DNA from: Fervidobacterium sp. UBA5837
GTDB lineage: Bacteria > Thermotogota > Thermotogae > Thermotogales > Fervidobacteriaceae
Reading direction: 5' to 3'
Length of the DNA: 64,000 bases
Assembly (NCBI GenBank): GCA_002432805.1
Contig: DJGV01000007.1
Location: forward strand, 1 to 64,000
Notes under the pieces: model-generated
Databases searched by the model: none
Seen by the model: the letters and a program-made list of their open reading frames with translations, nothing else
What the model was told of the DNA's origin: nothing
Program-made: the position numbers and the translations under genes
Shown: in pieces, positions 8,488-16,787 of the stretch
Position numbering within the stretch: position 1 is the first letter of the stretch
Layout: every line of letters starts with the position of its first letter

Positions 8488-9729
8488 TTGATATTCAAAT
8501 TCCTCTACACACTATCTCTTATATTCATATGCTTCGGATTAATAATGGGCAATCTAAGCATACCTGAGCAAATATCTAAAATAGTAACCTCACCGGATTA
8601 TCTCATAGCCGATTATTTAGAAATAGCAGGAATCGGCGGGGCTTTTCTTAATTCTGGTTTGCTGATGCTTACCTTCACTTTATTATTAAAATTTATCAGA
8701 ATATCCCCTTCCGGTGTTTCGATAGCAGCGGTGATGACGATAGGTGGATTTGCACTCTTTGGTAAGAATGTATTCAACGTGTGGCCGATCGTATTAGGAG
8801 TTTTCCTGTACACGTTCTTGATTGGTGAAAACATGAAAACTTATCTGTATGTTGCATATTTTGGCACTGCTCTTGCACCATTCACGACACACCTCGTAAT
8901 CAGCAAAGGATTCGACATGATCGGATTTTTGATGGTCATCTTCGTTGGATTTCTTTTACCTCCACTTGCAAGCTTCTCACTGACGCTACACCGCGGATAT
9001 AATTTGTACAACGTTGGCTTCACAGCTGGAATTCTTGGAATGATACTTGGGGCACTGTTGAAAGCTTACAATTTAGAACCACCCGAACAATTTTACTGGC
9101 ACACAGAAAATCAAGTACTGCTTTCAATATTCATTTATGCAATATTCTTTTTCATACTAACCTTTGGTTTGAAATTGAACAATTGGACTCTAAATGGTTA
9201 TAAGAATCTTCTTAAGTACTCTGGAAAACTCATAACTGACTTCCCTTTGCTTGAAAACGAAGCAGTGACCTTTATAAATATAGGTATACTTGGCCTGTTT
9301 GGCACAACTTATGTTCTTATGATAGGTTCTTCTCTAAATGGTCCCACAATTGGGGGTATAATGACATTGGCAGGCTTTGGAGCATTTGGAAAACATCCAA
9401 AAAACATAGCACCAGTAATAATCGGAATACTCATAGGGGCAATTACAAACGCTCAACCAATGAACAGTGCAAGTATGGTACTTGCAGTCTTATTCGGTAC
9501 AACTCTTGCCCCGATCGCTGGAGAATTTGGAATATTCTGGGGCATAATTGCAGGATTTCTTCACAGTGCACTCGTATTGAACACTTCTTTTTTGCATCAC
9601 GGACTTAATCTTTACAACAATGGGCTTTCAGGAGGTCTAATTGCTATATTTCTAATTCCATTGATCGAGGCTGCTAAAGTCCTTTCAAAGAACACAATGA
9701 AACAATTGAAGATTATCTTCAGGAGGTGA
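8488..9729 (+). CDS. DUF1576 family integral membrane protein
   Basis: This very hydrophobic protein of about 413 residues has roughly ten to twelve predicted membrane segments. It is built as two similar halves: the segments GYNLYNVGFTAG and GLNLYNNGLSGG, and GGFALFGKN and AGFGAFGKHPKN, are matching pairs, which points to an internal duplication. This fits the DUF1576 family of unknown function, probably a transporter by architecture. I prefer the TTG at 8488 because AGGGGTGA sits just before it; a GTG at 8458 has no ribosome site. The next gene starts 9 bp downstream behind an AGGAGGTGATG site that overlaps this gene's end, so the two form an operon. Confidence 0.75.
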   Translation: MIFKFLYTLSLIFICFGLIMGNLSIPEQISKIVTSPDYLIADYLEIAGIGGAFLNSGLLMLTFTLLLKFIRISPSGVSIAAVMTIGGFALFGKNVFNVWPIVLGVFLYTFLIGENMKTYLYVAYFGTALAPFTTHLVISKGFDMIGFLMVIFVGFLLPPLASFSLTLHRGYNLYNVGFTAGILGMILGALLKAYNLEPPEQFYWHTENQVLLSIFIYAIFFFILTFGLKLNNWTLNGYKNLLKYSGKLITDFPLLENEAVTFINIGILGLFGTTYVLMIGSSLNGPTIGGIMTLAGFGAFGKHPKNIAPVIIGILIGAITNAQPMNSASMVLAVLFGTTLAPIAGEFGIFWGIIAGFLHSALVLNTSFLHHGLNLYNNGLSGGLIAIFLIPLIEAAKVLSKNTMKQLKIIFRR

Positions 9730-9738
9730 TGAAAGGGT

Positions 9739-10092
9739 ATGGACAGTAAAAAACTTATAGGAAGCATAATGAATGATATGGTTTTTTATCTGCTTGAAAA
9801 TGAGGCTCACTTGGTTTCCAGTGAGGTAGTGAGTTTGGAAAACAATTTTCACATCGTGATAGAGGGAAACGTAGATGACAAAAATAGAGAAAAAATCGAA
9901 AGAGAACTTAAGGTATTATCCAAGATAAAAGATCACCCGGAATTGAAATACTATTCATCACTTTCTCAGCTTGCCAATGGTTTGGAAAGTATATATGTTT
10001 TGGCTCCATACATAAAAAAACTGGATTTTGCATCAGATGAAGGCAAAATCATCATAGAAATCTTTGTGGATAAGACCAAGCACAGCACATAA
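9739..10092 (+). CDS. Small soluble protein of unknown function, paired with the DUF1576 gene
   Basis: This 117-residue, charged protein has no signal peptide or membrane segment. I recognise no domain. The middle (FHIVIEGNVDDKNREKIERELKVL) suggests a strand-helix fold, and the end IIIEIFVDK suggests a final strand. Its strong ribosome site AGGAGGTGATG overlaps the stop region of the DUF1576 gene, so the two products are probably made together. I infer a cytosolic accessory or regulatory role for the membrane protein; nothing in the sequence proves it. The 109 bp that follow, up to the convergent pgeF-like gene, show nothing notable. Confidence 0.7.
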   Translation: MDSKKLIGSIMNDMVFYLLENEAHLVSSEVVSLENNFHIVIEGNVDDKNREKIERELKVLSKIKDHPELKYYSSLSQLANGLESIYVLAPYIKKLDFASDEGKIIIEIFVDKTKHST

Positions 10093-10201
10093 TGCAGTGT
10101 GGATTCATTACTTAGGACACGTCAAAACCACTGAGATTTCCCAAAATATTCGATGCGTTCTTAATCAAATTTGTTCGAACGTTGAGTGGCTATGTGATAA
10201 C

Positions 10202-11005
10202 TTACTTGATAATTCCCACAATGGCTGCAAACCTCTTCTTAGTCTTTTCTTTTCTATACGAATAGAAATACTCCGTTGCTTTGTATGTATCTATGTTTGA
10301 AAACTCCAGATGTATAATTCCAACTGTACTCAATGAGATTTCAACTGCCTTCCAAAGATCAACATAGAATCTGCCTGATCTCTCGATAACAACTCTCTTA
10401 CCAAATTTTACTGAGAATTCTGAGGCAACATCACTTCCAACTTCAAAACTCTCCGGCCCAATCGAAGGGCCAACCGTGACGAAGATATCTTGCGGACTAC
10501 AATTGAATTCTTCGTTCATCTTCAATATCAACTCTTTGGCTATTTCAAGCAGCGTCCCACGCCAGCCTGAATGCGCAACGCCGACGATTTGTCGGTTCGA
10601 ATCATATGCAACGATGGGCATGCAATCTGCATACGTTGTAACTAAGAAAATTCCCGGTTCGTTTGTAATAAGCCCATCTATATCGTTCATTTTTCTTTTC
10701 CAGTATGGTTCATTAACATCACTATGATCGACGATCTTTATGTTTTTACTATGTGTCTGATGGGAGAATACACAACTACGAGGATTGATTTCAAATGCTT
10801 TTGCAAAGAATTCAAAGTGCTCAGGGAAATTTGGAGAATTCAAAGACATGTCCAACTCGGAAAACTTCTCCCCTACTTGTGTACCGGTGATTTGACGAGT
10901 TGTAAATGCATGCCTCACATTTGAAAATTCAAGTAGCATTGGTGATTGTAAGATTACGGTTCCATCAATCTGTCTTTCAATGTAATTTCCAACATATCTT
11001 GCCAA
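10202..11005 (-). CDS. PgeF/YlmD-type multicopper polyphenol oxidase domain protein (DUF152)
   Basis: The motifs QTHS, TYADCMPIVAYD, VAHSGWRGTL and VGPSIGPESFEV are diagnostic for the laccase-domain (PgeF/YfiH/YlmD) family. The paired His and Cys residues bind a metal. Members have been reported as purine nucleoside phosphorylases or as editors of peptidoglycan precursors, so the substrate here is open. I chose the TTG at 11005 because AAGGAGTG lies seven bases upstream and gives 267 residues, the usual family length. A longer frame to a TTG at 11113 would add 36 atypical residues. It is a single gene, convergent with the DUF1576 pair. Confidence 0.85.
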   Translation of the reverse strand: MARYVGNYIERQIDGTVILQSPMLLEFSNVRHAFTTRQITGTQVGEKFSELDMSLNSPNFPEHFEFFAKAFEINPRSCVFSHQTHSKNIKIVDHSDVNEPYWKRKMNDIDGLITNEPGIFLVTTYADCMPIVAYDSNRQIVGVAHSGWRGTLLEIAKELILKMNEEFNCSPQDIFVTVGPSIGPESFEVGSDVASEFSVKFGKRVVIERSGRFYVDLWKAVEISLSTVGIIHLEFSNIDTYKATEYFYSYRKEKTKKRFAAIVGIIK

Positions 11006-11157
11006 ATCTCTCACTCCTTCTCTCAATTGCTTTTTTTTACTAAGTTCTCCTGTGCAAGCAAATTCGCCATTTACTTTCAATCTGATGCAATTATACTTCA
11101 ATATCTCTCTCAAGGATAGTTTTCATCCTAAATATCTACCTGTTATGGAAGACTTGG

Positions 11158-11184
11158 CTATATCGATATAGATGTAATTTACAT
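11158..11184. promoter_or_regulatory. Two adjacent perfect palindromes, candidate operators
   Basis: CTATATCGATATAG (11158-11171) is a perfect 14-bp palindrome and is followed directly by ATGTAA-T-TTACAT (11172-11184). They lie in the 381-bp divergent gap between the pgeF-like gene and the lysine operon. Adjacent palindromes of this size suggest binding of a dimeric regulator to either or both units. No regulator gene is next to them. The rest of the gap shows a weak promoter candidate only, and no riboswitch that I can recognise. Confidence 0.45.
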
Positions 11185-11275
11185 GTTTTCTCTTTTCATT
11201 GCTTTCTCTTTCTTAGTTATGCATGTTCTTTCCAAATCATGTCACATTAGAGAATATATTATGGTGATGGTATAC

Positions 11276-11303
11276 TTGGACTGTGAAATGTTTCTGCTAT
11301 TTA
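11276..11303 (+). promoter_or_regulatory. Possible promoter of the lysine-fermentation operon
   Basis: TTGGAC (11276-11281), a 16-bp spacer and TATTTA (11298-11303) stand about 85 bp before the first gene. The match is fair only. Confidence 0.35.
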
Positions 11304-11386
11304 ATCTTAACTCTTTTAACATAATTAAAACCGCTGAAAATTTCGTGCAAGAACTGTTCAAAACTGTTTGGGGAGGAGGGGTTACA

Positions 11387-12040
11387 TTGAGAATCATCAA
11401 ACTGGAAGAGGTTGCTGAATTGATAAGACCCGGTTCCACACTCATGATCGGTGGCTTTCTCGGTGTCGGTACACCTGAAAATATCATCGATAAGTTGGTA
11501 GAAAAAGGCATCGGGGATTTAGTTGTAATTGGTAACGACACGGCATTTGAAGATAAAGGAATTGGAAAACTTGTGAAAAGCAAACTCTGTAGGAGGGTTA
11601 TTGTATCACACATAGGAACAAACCCAGAGACTCAAAGGCAGATGATTGCAGGGGAGATGGAAGTAGAATTAGTACCCCAAGGCACATTGGCAGAGAGGGT
11701 TAGAGCGGGGGGCGCTGGTTTAGGTGGTATATTAACACCAACCGGTGTCGGTACCGTTGTTGAGAACGGTAAGCGTGTGATAGAAATAGATGGGAAAAAT
11801 TATTTGCTGGAACTTCCAATAAGGGCGGAGTTTGCATTGATAAAGGCAAAAAAGTGCGATTATTATGGGAATTTGGTCTACAATTTAACTGCAACGAATT
11901 TCAATCCACTAATGGCATTGGCTGCTGATACCGTGATGGTAGAAGCTGAAGAGATCGTACCAGTTGGAACGTTATCACCAGACGAAATAAAGACTCCTGG
12001 TATACTTGTCGACTATGTTGTTGTTTCGGGGGTGAGATAA
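11387..12040 (+). CDS. atoD: Butyrate/acetoacetate CoA-transferase, subunit A
   Basis: This is a 217-residue family I CoA-transferase alpha subunit with the CoA-binding signature GGFLGVGTPENIID near the N-terminus, and later AGGAGLGGILTPTGVGT and LPIRAEFALIKAKKCD. With AtoA it moves CoA between butyryl-CoA and acetoacetate, so acetoacetate from lysine cleavage is activated while butyrate is released. The start is the TTG at 11387, eight bases after GGAGGAGGGG, which gives the normal family length; an upstream frame opening at 11183 adds unrelated sequence. It is first of eleven co-directional genes. Substrate assignment rests on the operon; the fold alone would not distinguish acetate, acetoacetate or oxoacid specificity. 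Confidence 0.92.
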   Translation: MRIIKLEEVAELIRPGSTLMIGGFLGVGTPENIIDKLVEKGIGDLVVIGNDTAFEDKGIGKLVKSKLCRRVIVSHIGTNPETQRQMIAGEMEVELVPQGTLAERVRAGGAGLGGILTPTGVGTVVENGKRVIEIDGKNYLLELPIRAEFALIKAKKCDYYGNLVYNLTATNFNPLMALAADTVMVEAEEIVPVGTLSPDEIKTPGILVDYVVVSGVR

Positions 12041-12041
12041 T

Positions 12042-12692
12042 ATGCCATTAGATTCGAAAGAAAAGATCGCAAGAAGGGTTGCTCAAGAACTGAAGGAAGG
12101 ATATCTCGTGAATCTTGGTATAGGCCTTCCCACATTGGTAGCAAATTATATCCCTGCAGGGGTACATGTTTTTTTCCAGAGTGAAAATGGAATAGTTGGC
12201 ATGGGGCCAGAACCGGAAAAAGGGTACGAAAATAAAGACTTGACCAACGCAGGTGCTGGATTCATCACTGCACTGCCAGGTGCCATGACGTTTGATAGTG
12301 CATTTTCCTTTGCACTCATTCGCGGTGGCCATTTAGATGTCACTGTACTTGGTGGATTGCAGGTGGATGAAGAAGGACACTTGGCCAATTGGATGGTACC
12401 AGGCAAAATGGTGCCGGGTATGGGTGGTGCGATGGACCTTGTAACTGGCGCAAAAGAAGTGATCGTTGCTATGACTCATACGGCAAAAGGCGAACCAAAG
12501 ATAGTGAAGAGATGCTCTTTGCCACTAACTTCTGTGAGAAGAGTAAGCTTGATAGTTACAGAACTTGCGGTCATCGAACCAACTGACGAAGGCTTGCTAC
12601 TCAAAGAAATTGCCGAAGAAACTACACTGGAAGAGGTATTAAGATTAACCGAAGCAAATTTGATTGTATCTCCAGAATTGACGAAATTCTAA
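12042..12692 (+). CDS. atoA: Butyrate/acetoacetate CoA-transferase, subunit B
   Basis: This is a 216-residue family I CoA-transferase beta subunit. The catalytic glutamate is the E of QSENGIVGMGP near residue 46, which forms the glutamyl-CoA thioester. The segments GGHLDVTVLGGLQVDEEGHLANW and KGEPKIVKRCSLPLT are typical. The ATG follows the atoD stop by one base, with GGGGGTGAG inside the atoD end, so the subunits are made in equal amounts. Confidence 0.94.
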   Translation: MPLDSKEKIARRVAQELKEGYLVNLGIGLPTLVANYIPAGVHVFFQSENGIVGMGPEPEKGYENKDLTNAGAGFITALPGAMTFDSAFSFALIRGGHLDVTVLGGLQVDEEGHLANWMVPGKMVPGMGGAMDLVTGAKEVIVAMTHTAKGEPKIVKRCSLPLTSVRRVSLIVTELAVIEPTDEGLLLKEIAEETTLEEVLRLTEANLIVSPELTKF

Positions 12693-12759
12693 AGAATATG
12701 AGAGTATGGGATATATGAATAAGATAGATTGTTAATCGTGTGAGTTAGGAGGGAGAGTT

Positions 12760-13161
12760 ATGGAACTTCCAAAAGTACACATGAGATTGAGAATGAGCCA
12801 AGCAGATGCGCACTATGGTGGCAATTTGGTTGACGGTGCGAAGATGTTGCAACTTTTTGGTGATGTTGCGACTGAACTATTGATCAGATACGATGGAGAT
12901 GAGGGATTGTTTCGAGCTTACGATAACGTTGAGTTTCTCGCCCCAGTTTTTGCTGGAGATTACATAGAGGCGTATGGAGAAATAGTTGAAGTTGGGAGAA
13001 CATCAAGAAAGATGCAATTTGAAGCGTACAAGGTGATTCATTCAAGACCGGATATAAACGACAGCGCAGCGGAGGTATTGGAAAAACCGATACTAGTATG
13101 CAAAGCAAGTGGTACGTGCGTTGTACCACTCAACAAACAGAGATTCAAGCACGACATGTGA
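12760..13161 (+). CDS. kal: 3-aminobutyryl-CoA ammonia lyase
   Basis: This 133-residue hotdog-fold protein carries the conserved start VHMRLRMSQADAHYGGNLVDGA found in L-3-aminobutyryl-CoA deaminases. It removes ammonia from 3-aminobutyryl-CoA to give crotonyl-CoA, the last nitrogen-releasing step of lysine fermentation. The ribosome site is TTAGGAGGGAG, with the ATG at 12760. Length and placement between atoA and kce match known lysine clusters. Confidence 0.92.
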   Translation: MELPKVHMRLRMSQADAHYGGNLVDGAKMLQLFGDVATELLIRYDGDEGLFRAYDNVEFLAPVFAGDYIEAYGEIVEVGRTSRKMQFEAYKVIHSRPDINDSAAEVLEKPILVCKASGTCVVPLNKQRFKHDM

Positions 13162-13209
13162 TAAATTTGAATTTTTAATTGAAAAGTAGAAGAAACGAAG
13201 GTGAGGATC

Positions 13210-14025
13210 ATGGATAAATTGATCATTACAGCTGCGGTTACAGGCGCTGAGGTTACTAGAGCGCAACAACCGAATCTGTCTATAACTCCCGAGGAAATAG
13301 CTGAAGATGTATACAGATGCTGGCAGGCAGGTGCATCGATAGCGCACATTCATGCCAGAATGCCCGATGGTACACCCACCCAAGCAAAAGGGGTGTACGC
13401 AGAAATTAAGAAATGTGTGGAAGAAAAGTGCAACATCATTGTTCAGTTCTCCACAGGCGGTGCGGTATGGCACAAACCGGAGGAGAGAATAGAATGTCTT
13501 GATGCAAATCCAGAAATGGCGACATTATCAGCTGGTTCTTGTAATTTTGGTGATGACGTATTTTTCAACTCCCCCTCGTTCATGGAATTACTTGCGACCC
13601 GCATGAAAGAAAGAGGGATAAAACCAGAGATTGAAGTCTTTGAACCTGGGATGATAGATAATGCGTTGAGACTCGTGAAAAAGGGATTATTGGAGTTACC
13701 TCTTCATTTTGATTTTGTGTTAGGAGTCCCCGGTGCGATGAGTGGGAACATAGAAGACCTTGTATTTTTGGTGAACAAGCTTCCGAAAGGATGCACATGG
13801 ACAGTTGCAGGTGTTGGTAGATACGAATTACCATTGGCCACACACGCGATAGTCATGGGCGGCCATGTGAGAGTAGGTTTTGAAGACAACATATACTACA
13901 GAAAAGGCGAGCTTGCAACATCCAACGCTCAATTGGTGGAACGCATTGCAAAGATTGCAAGAGAAGTTGATAGGCCAGTAGCAACGCCAGATGAGGCAAG
14001 AGAAATCTTAGGTATTAGGAGGTAA
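13210..14025 (+). CDS. kce: 3-keto-5-aminohexanoate cleavage enzyme (BKACE family)
   Basis: This 271-residue TIM-barrel enzyme condenses 5-amino-3-oxohexanoate with acetyl-CoA to give 3-aminobutyryl-CoA and acetoacetate. The zinc-binding pair is visible in HIHARMPDGTPT, and SAGSCNFGDDVFFNSP, LGVPGAMSGN and GRYELPLATHAIVMGGHVRVGFEDNIY are the usual family blocks. I used the ATG at 13210, preceded by GAAGGTGAGG; a GTG at 13201 lies inside that site. kdd begins 5 bp after the stop. Confidence 0.95.
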   Translation: MDKLIITAAVTGAEVTRAQQPNLSITPEEIAEDVYRCWQAGASIAHIHARMPDGTPTQAKGVYAEIKKCVEEKCNIIVQFSTGGAVWHKPEERIECLDANPEMATLSAGSCNFGDDVFFNSPSFMELLATRMKERGIKPEIEVFEPGMIDNALRLVKKGLLELPLHFDFVLGVPGAMSGNIEDLVFLVNKLPKGCTWTVAGVGRYELPLATHAIVMGGHVRVGFEDNIYYRKGELATSNAQLVERIAKIAREVDRPVATPDEAREILGIRR

Positions 14026-14030
14026 AACAT

Positions 14031-15068
14031 ATGAAGGACATTAAAGGATGCCCATTTGGTACACATAGAGTGATAGAACCAAAAGGAACATTGCCACAAG
14101 CAGCTCTGAAGATCGATAATACGATGGAGATATACACTAATGAAATGCTAATCGATGTAAAGACGTTAAATGTCGATTCCGCAAGTTTTACGCAGATCGA
14201 AGAGTCATGCAATGGAAGTGAGGAGTGTATAAAGGAAACGATTTTGAAGATTGTAAGTGATAGGGGCAAGCTTCAAAACCCTGTCACAGGTTCCGGTGGC
14301 ATGCTCATAGGGACTGTCCAAGAGATAGGTCCGGATTTTCCAACAGATTTGAAAGTTGGAGACAAGATTGCTACTCTGGTGTCACTTTCACTCACACCAT
14401 TGAGAATCGATGAAATACTGAAAGTAAATGCGGATACTGACCAAGTGGACATTAAAGGAAAAGCAATATTGTTCGAAAGCGCCATTTACGCAAAACTACC
14501 AGATGATATACCAGAGAAATTGGCACTTGCCGTTCTTGACGTTGCAGGTGCACCTGCACAGACGAGAAAGCTTGTTAAGCCTGGTATGACAGTTTGCATC
14601 ATAGGCGGTGGTGGAAAATCTGGTGTACTCTGTGCATACGAAGCTATGAAGGCAGTCGGAAAAGATGGAAAGGTTATAGTCGTTGAGTATTCTCCAGACA
14701 ATGCAAAGAGGATTGAAGAACTCAAACTCGCACATGACGTTGTCATTGCCGATGCAACAAAACCCATGGAAGTGTACGACAAAGTGATGAGAATCACGAA
14801 CGGTAAATACTGCGATGTGGTTATAAACAACGTCAACGTTCCAACAACTGAGATGTCATCGATACTGATTACAAAAGATGAAGGAATCGTTTATTTCTTC
14901 AGCATGGCTACATCTTTCACAAGGGCAGCACTCGGTGCTGAGGGAGTTGGCAAGGATGTGACGATGATGATAGGTAATGGATACACGAAAGGACATGCTC
15001 AAGTCGCACTGAACATACTTAGAGAATCGAAAGAGATAAGAGAATTATTTGAAAAATTGTATGTTTGA
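14031..15068 (+). CDS. kdd: L-erythro-3,5-diaminohexanoate dehydrogenase
   Basis: This 345-residue NAD(P)-dependent dehydrogenase has a zinc-alcohol-dehydrogenase-like layout: the opening KGCPFGTHRVIEPKG is typical of Kdd, and the Rossmann glycine motif is VCIIGGGGKSGVLCAYEA near residues 184-201. It oxidises 3,5-diaminohexanoate to 5-amino-3-oxohexanoate and ammonia, feeding Kce. The ribosome site TTAGGAGGTAAAACAT is partly inside the end of kce. Confidence 0.94.
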   Translation: MKDIKGCPFGTHRVIEPKGTLPQAALKIDNTMEIYTNEMLIDVKTLNVDSASFTQIEESCNGSEECIKETILKIVSDRGKLQNPVTGSGGMLIGTVQEIGPDFPTDLKVGDKIATLVSLSLTPLRIDEILKVNADTDQVDIKGKAILFESAIYAKLPDDIPEKLALAVLDVAGAPAQTRKLVKPGMTVCIIGGGGKSGVLCAYEAMKAVGKDGKVIVVEYSPDNAKRIEELKLAHDVVIADATKPMEVYDKVMRITNGKYCDVVINNVNVPTTEMSSILITKDEGIVYFFSMATSFTRAALGAEGVGKDVTMMIGNGYTKGHAQVALNILRESKEIRELFEKLYV

Positions 15069-15109
15069 TCGTTTTATGGTTCTGACGCTAATATAAGGGA
15101 GGCCTAATT

Positions 15110-16378
15110 ATGGCAAGGTATTTCAAGGACATACCTTTGTGGAAAAATGTTACCGAAGATGAATGGAACGATTGGAAGTGGCAATTGAGAAACAGAATTA
15201 TGGATGTCGATACGTTGAAACAGGTGATAAGTTTAACACCTGAGGAAGAAGAAGGGGCAAGAAATGCGCTAAAGACGTTGAGAATGGCCATAACACCGTA
15301 CTATGCAACACTTATGGACGAAAATAATCCCAAGTGTCCAATCAGACGTCAAGCGGTTCCAACGGCAAAAGAACTTTACACATCTCCTTGGGATATGCTT
15401 GATCCGCTGCACGAAGATGAAGACTCACCAGTTCCTGGATTGACACATAGATATCCAGATAGGGTGCTCATACTTGTAACCGATATGTGTTCGATGTACT
15501 GCAGACACTGCACAAGGCGAAGATTTGCAGGTCAACATGACAAATCGAGGAGTAAACAAGAAATAGATGCGATGATAGAATATATAAGAGAGACACCACA
15601 AGTCAGAGACGTGCTTTTGTCTGGTGGAGATGCCATGCTGGTTGGCATCGAGATGCTCGAGTACATACTTAAGGAATTGAGAAAAATAAAGCACGTTGAG
15701 ATAATAAGAATAGGCACACGAACTCCTGTTGTTTTACCACAGGTAGTTACTCCAGAATTGACAAACATGCTAAGAAAGTATCACCCAGTTTGGATAAATA
15801 CACATTTCAACCATCCAAAAGAGATAACACCAGAGTCGACACGTGCATGTGAGATGTTGGCTGATGCGGGAATTCCACTGGGAAATCAATCTGTCTTGCT
15901 CAGAGGGATAAACGACAGTCCATACATAATGATGGAACTTGTACACCAGCTTGTCAAGATCCGCGTCAGACCGTACTACATATACCAATGCGATTTATCA
16001 CAGGGCTTGGCGCACTTTAGAACTTCGGTTAAGAAAGGTGTCGAAATCATCGAAGCATTGATTGGACATACCTCCGGATTCTGCGTTCCATCATTCGTTG
16101 TAGATGCACCAGCTGGTGGTGGAAAGATAAGAGTGATGCCAAATTACATGGTTTCGATGTCTGATCACACGGTCATACTTAGAAATTACGAGGGTGTCAT
16201 TGTTGCTTACCACGAACCAAAAGATGTTGAAAGTGATGTCGATGACAGTGAGTACAGAGATAAATACAAGTTCTCCGGCGTTGCTAAACTGTTCACGGAC
16301 AAAACTATCAGTATAGAACCAGCATATTTGGAGAGGCATGAAAGAATTAAGAAATGGAAGGAAGAAAGGAAAGGGTGA
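15110..16378 (+). CDS. kamA: Lysine 2,3-aminomutase
   Basis: This 422-residue radical-SAM, PLP-dependent enzyme converts L-lysine to L-beta-lysine, the entry reaction of the pathway. The [4Fe-4S] motif is CSMYCRHCTRRR near residues 127-138; SGGDAMLV is the SAM-binding stretch; GGGKIRVMPNYMVS contains the PLP-binding lysine. The N-terminal KDIPLWKNVTEDEWNDWKWQ is the classical KamA helix. The ATG follows AGGGAGG by seven bases. EpmB-type paralogues are shorter, and the operon supports true KamA. Confidence 0.96.
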   Translation: MARYFKDIPLWKNVTEDEWNDWKWQLRNRIMDVDTLKQVISLTPEEEEGARNALKTLRMAITPYYATLMDENNPKCPIRRQAVPTAKELYTSPWDMLDPLHEDEDSPVPGLTHRYPDRVLILVTDMCSMYCRHCTRRRFAGQHDKSRSKQEIDAMIEYIRETPQVRDVLLSGGDAMLVGIEMLEYILKELRKIKHVEIIRIGTRTPVVLPQVVTPELTNMLRKYHPVWINTHFNHPKEITPESTRACEMLADAGIPLGNQSVLLRGINDSPYIMMELVHQLVKIRVRPYYIYQCDLSQGLAHFRTSVKKGVEIIEALIGHTSGFCVPSFVVDAPAGGGKIRVMPNYMVSMSDHTVILRNYEGVIVAYHEPKDVESDVDDSEYRDKYKFSGVAKLFTDKTISIEPAYLERHERIKKWKEERKG

Positions 16379-16382
16379 GAAA

Positions 16383-16784
16383 ATGGAAATTGAAAAGATG
16401 TACGTTGAGCAGGTATACGAAGTCAAGAGAATTGTTACCGATGAGATGATCAAGATGTTTGCAGAGGCAACTGGTGACAGAAACCCAGTTCATTTGGACG
16501 ATGAATTTGCAAGAAATAGCATATTCGGTGGGCGCATTGCGCACGGCATACTATCTCTTGGTATAGTTTCTGCCGTACTTGGCATGGAATTTCCTGGAGC
16601 GGGTACTGTGTATCTCATGCAGAATGCAAAATTCAAAAGACCAGTCTACGTTGGCGAGGAAGTAACAGTCCGATTGACTGTTAAGGAAATTGATAAGGAA
16701 AAGAGGAGAGTGCTCCTTGAAACGCTGGTAGTAAAACCGAACGGAGAGAATGCGATCGAAGGAGAGGCACTTGTAAAGGTCTGA
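16383..16784 (+). CDS. MaoC/PhaJ-like (R)-specific enoyl-CoA hydratase
   Basis: This 133-residue single-hotdog protein has the R-hydratase motif ATGDRNPVHLDDEFARNSIFGGRIAHG, with the catalytic Asp and His of GDRNPVH. Such enzymes add water to crotonyl-CoA to give (R)-3-hydroxybutyryl-CoA. It starts at the ATG at 16383, four bases after the kamA stop, behind AAGGGTGAG. Kal, an ammonia lyase of the same hotdog superfamily, makes crotonyl-CoA in this operon. The hydratase could therefore divert that product, or be a second lyase acting on a related CoA ester. It is not a canonical member of the lysine pathway. Confidence 0.85.
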   Translation: MEIEKMYVEQVYEVKRIVTDEMIKMFAEATGDRNPVHLDDEFARNSIFGGRIAHGILSLGIVSAVLGMEFPGAGTVYLMQNAKFKRPVYVGEEVTVRLTVKEIDKEKRRVLLETLVVKPNGENAIEGEALVKV

Positions 16785-16787
16785 TAC

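Noticed and set aside
11006..11386. Lysine or cobalamin riboswitch before the lysine operon
   Set aside because: I looked for the conserved junction motifs of both classes on the plus strand and did not see them; only palindromes and a weak promoter are present.
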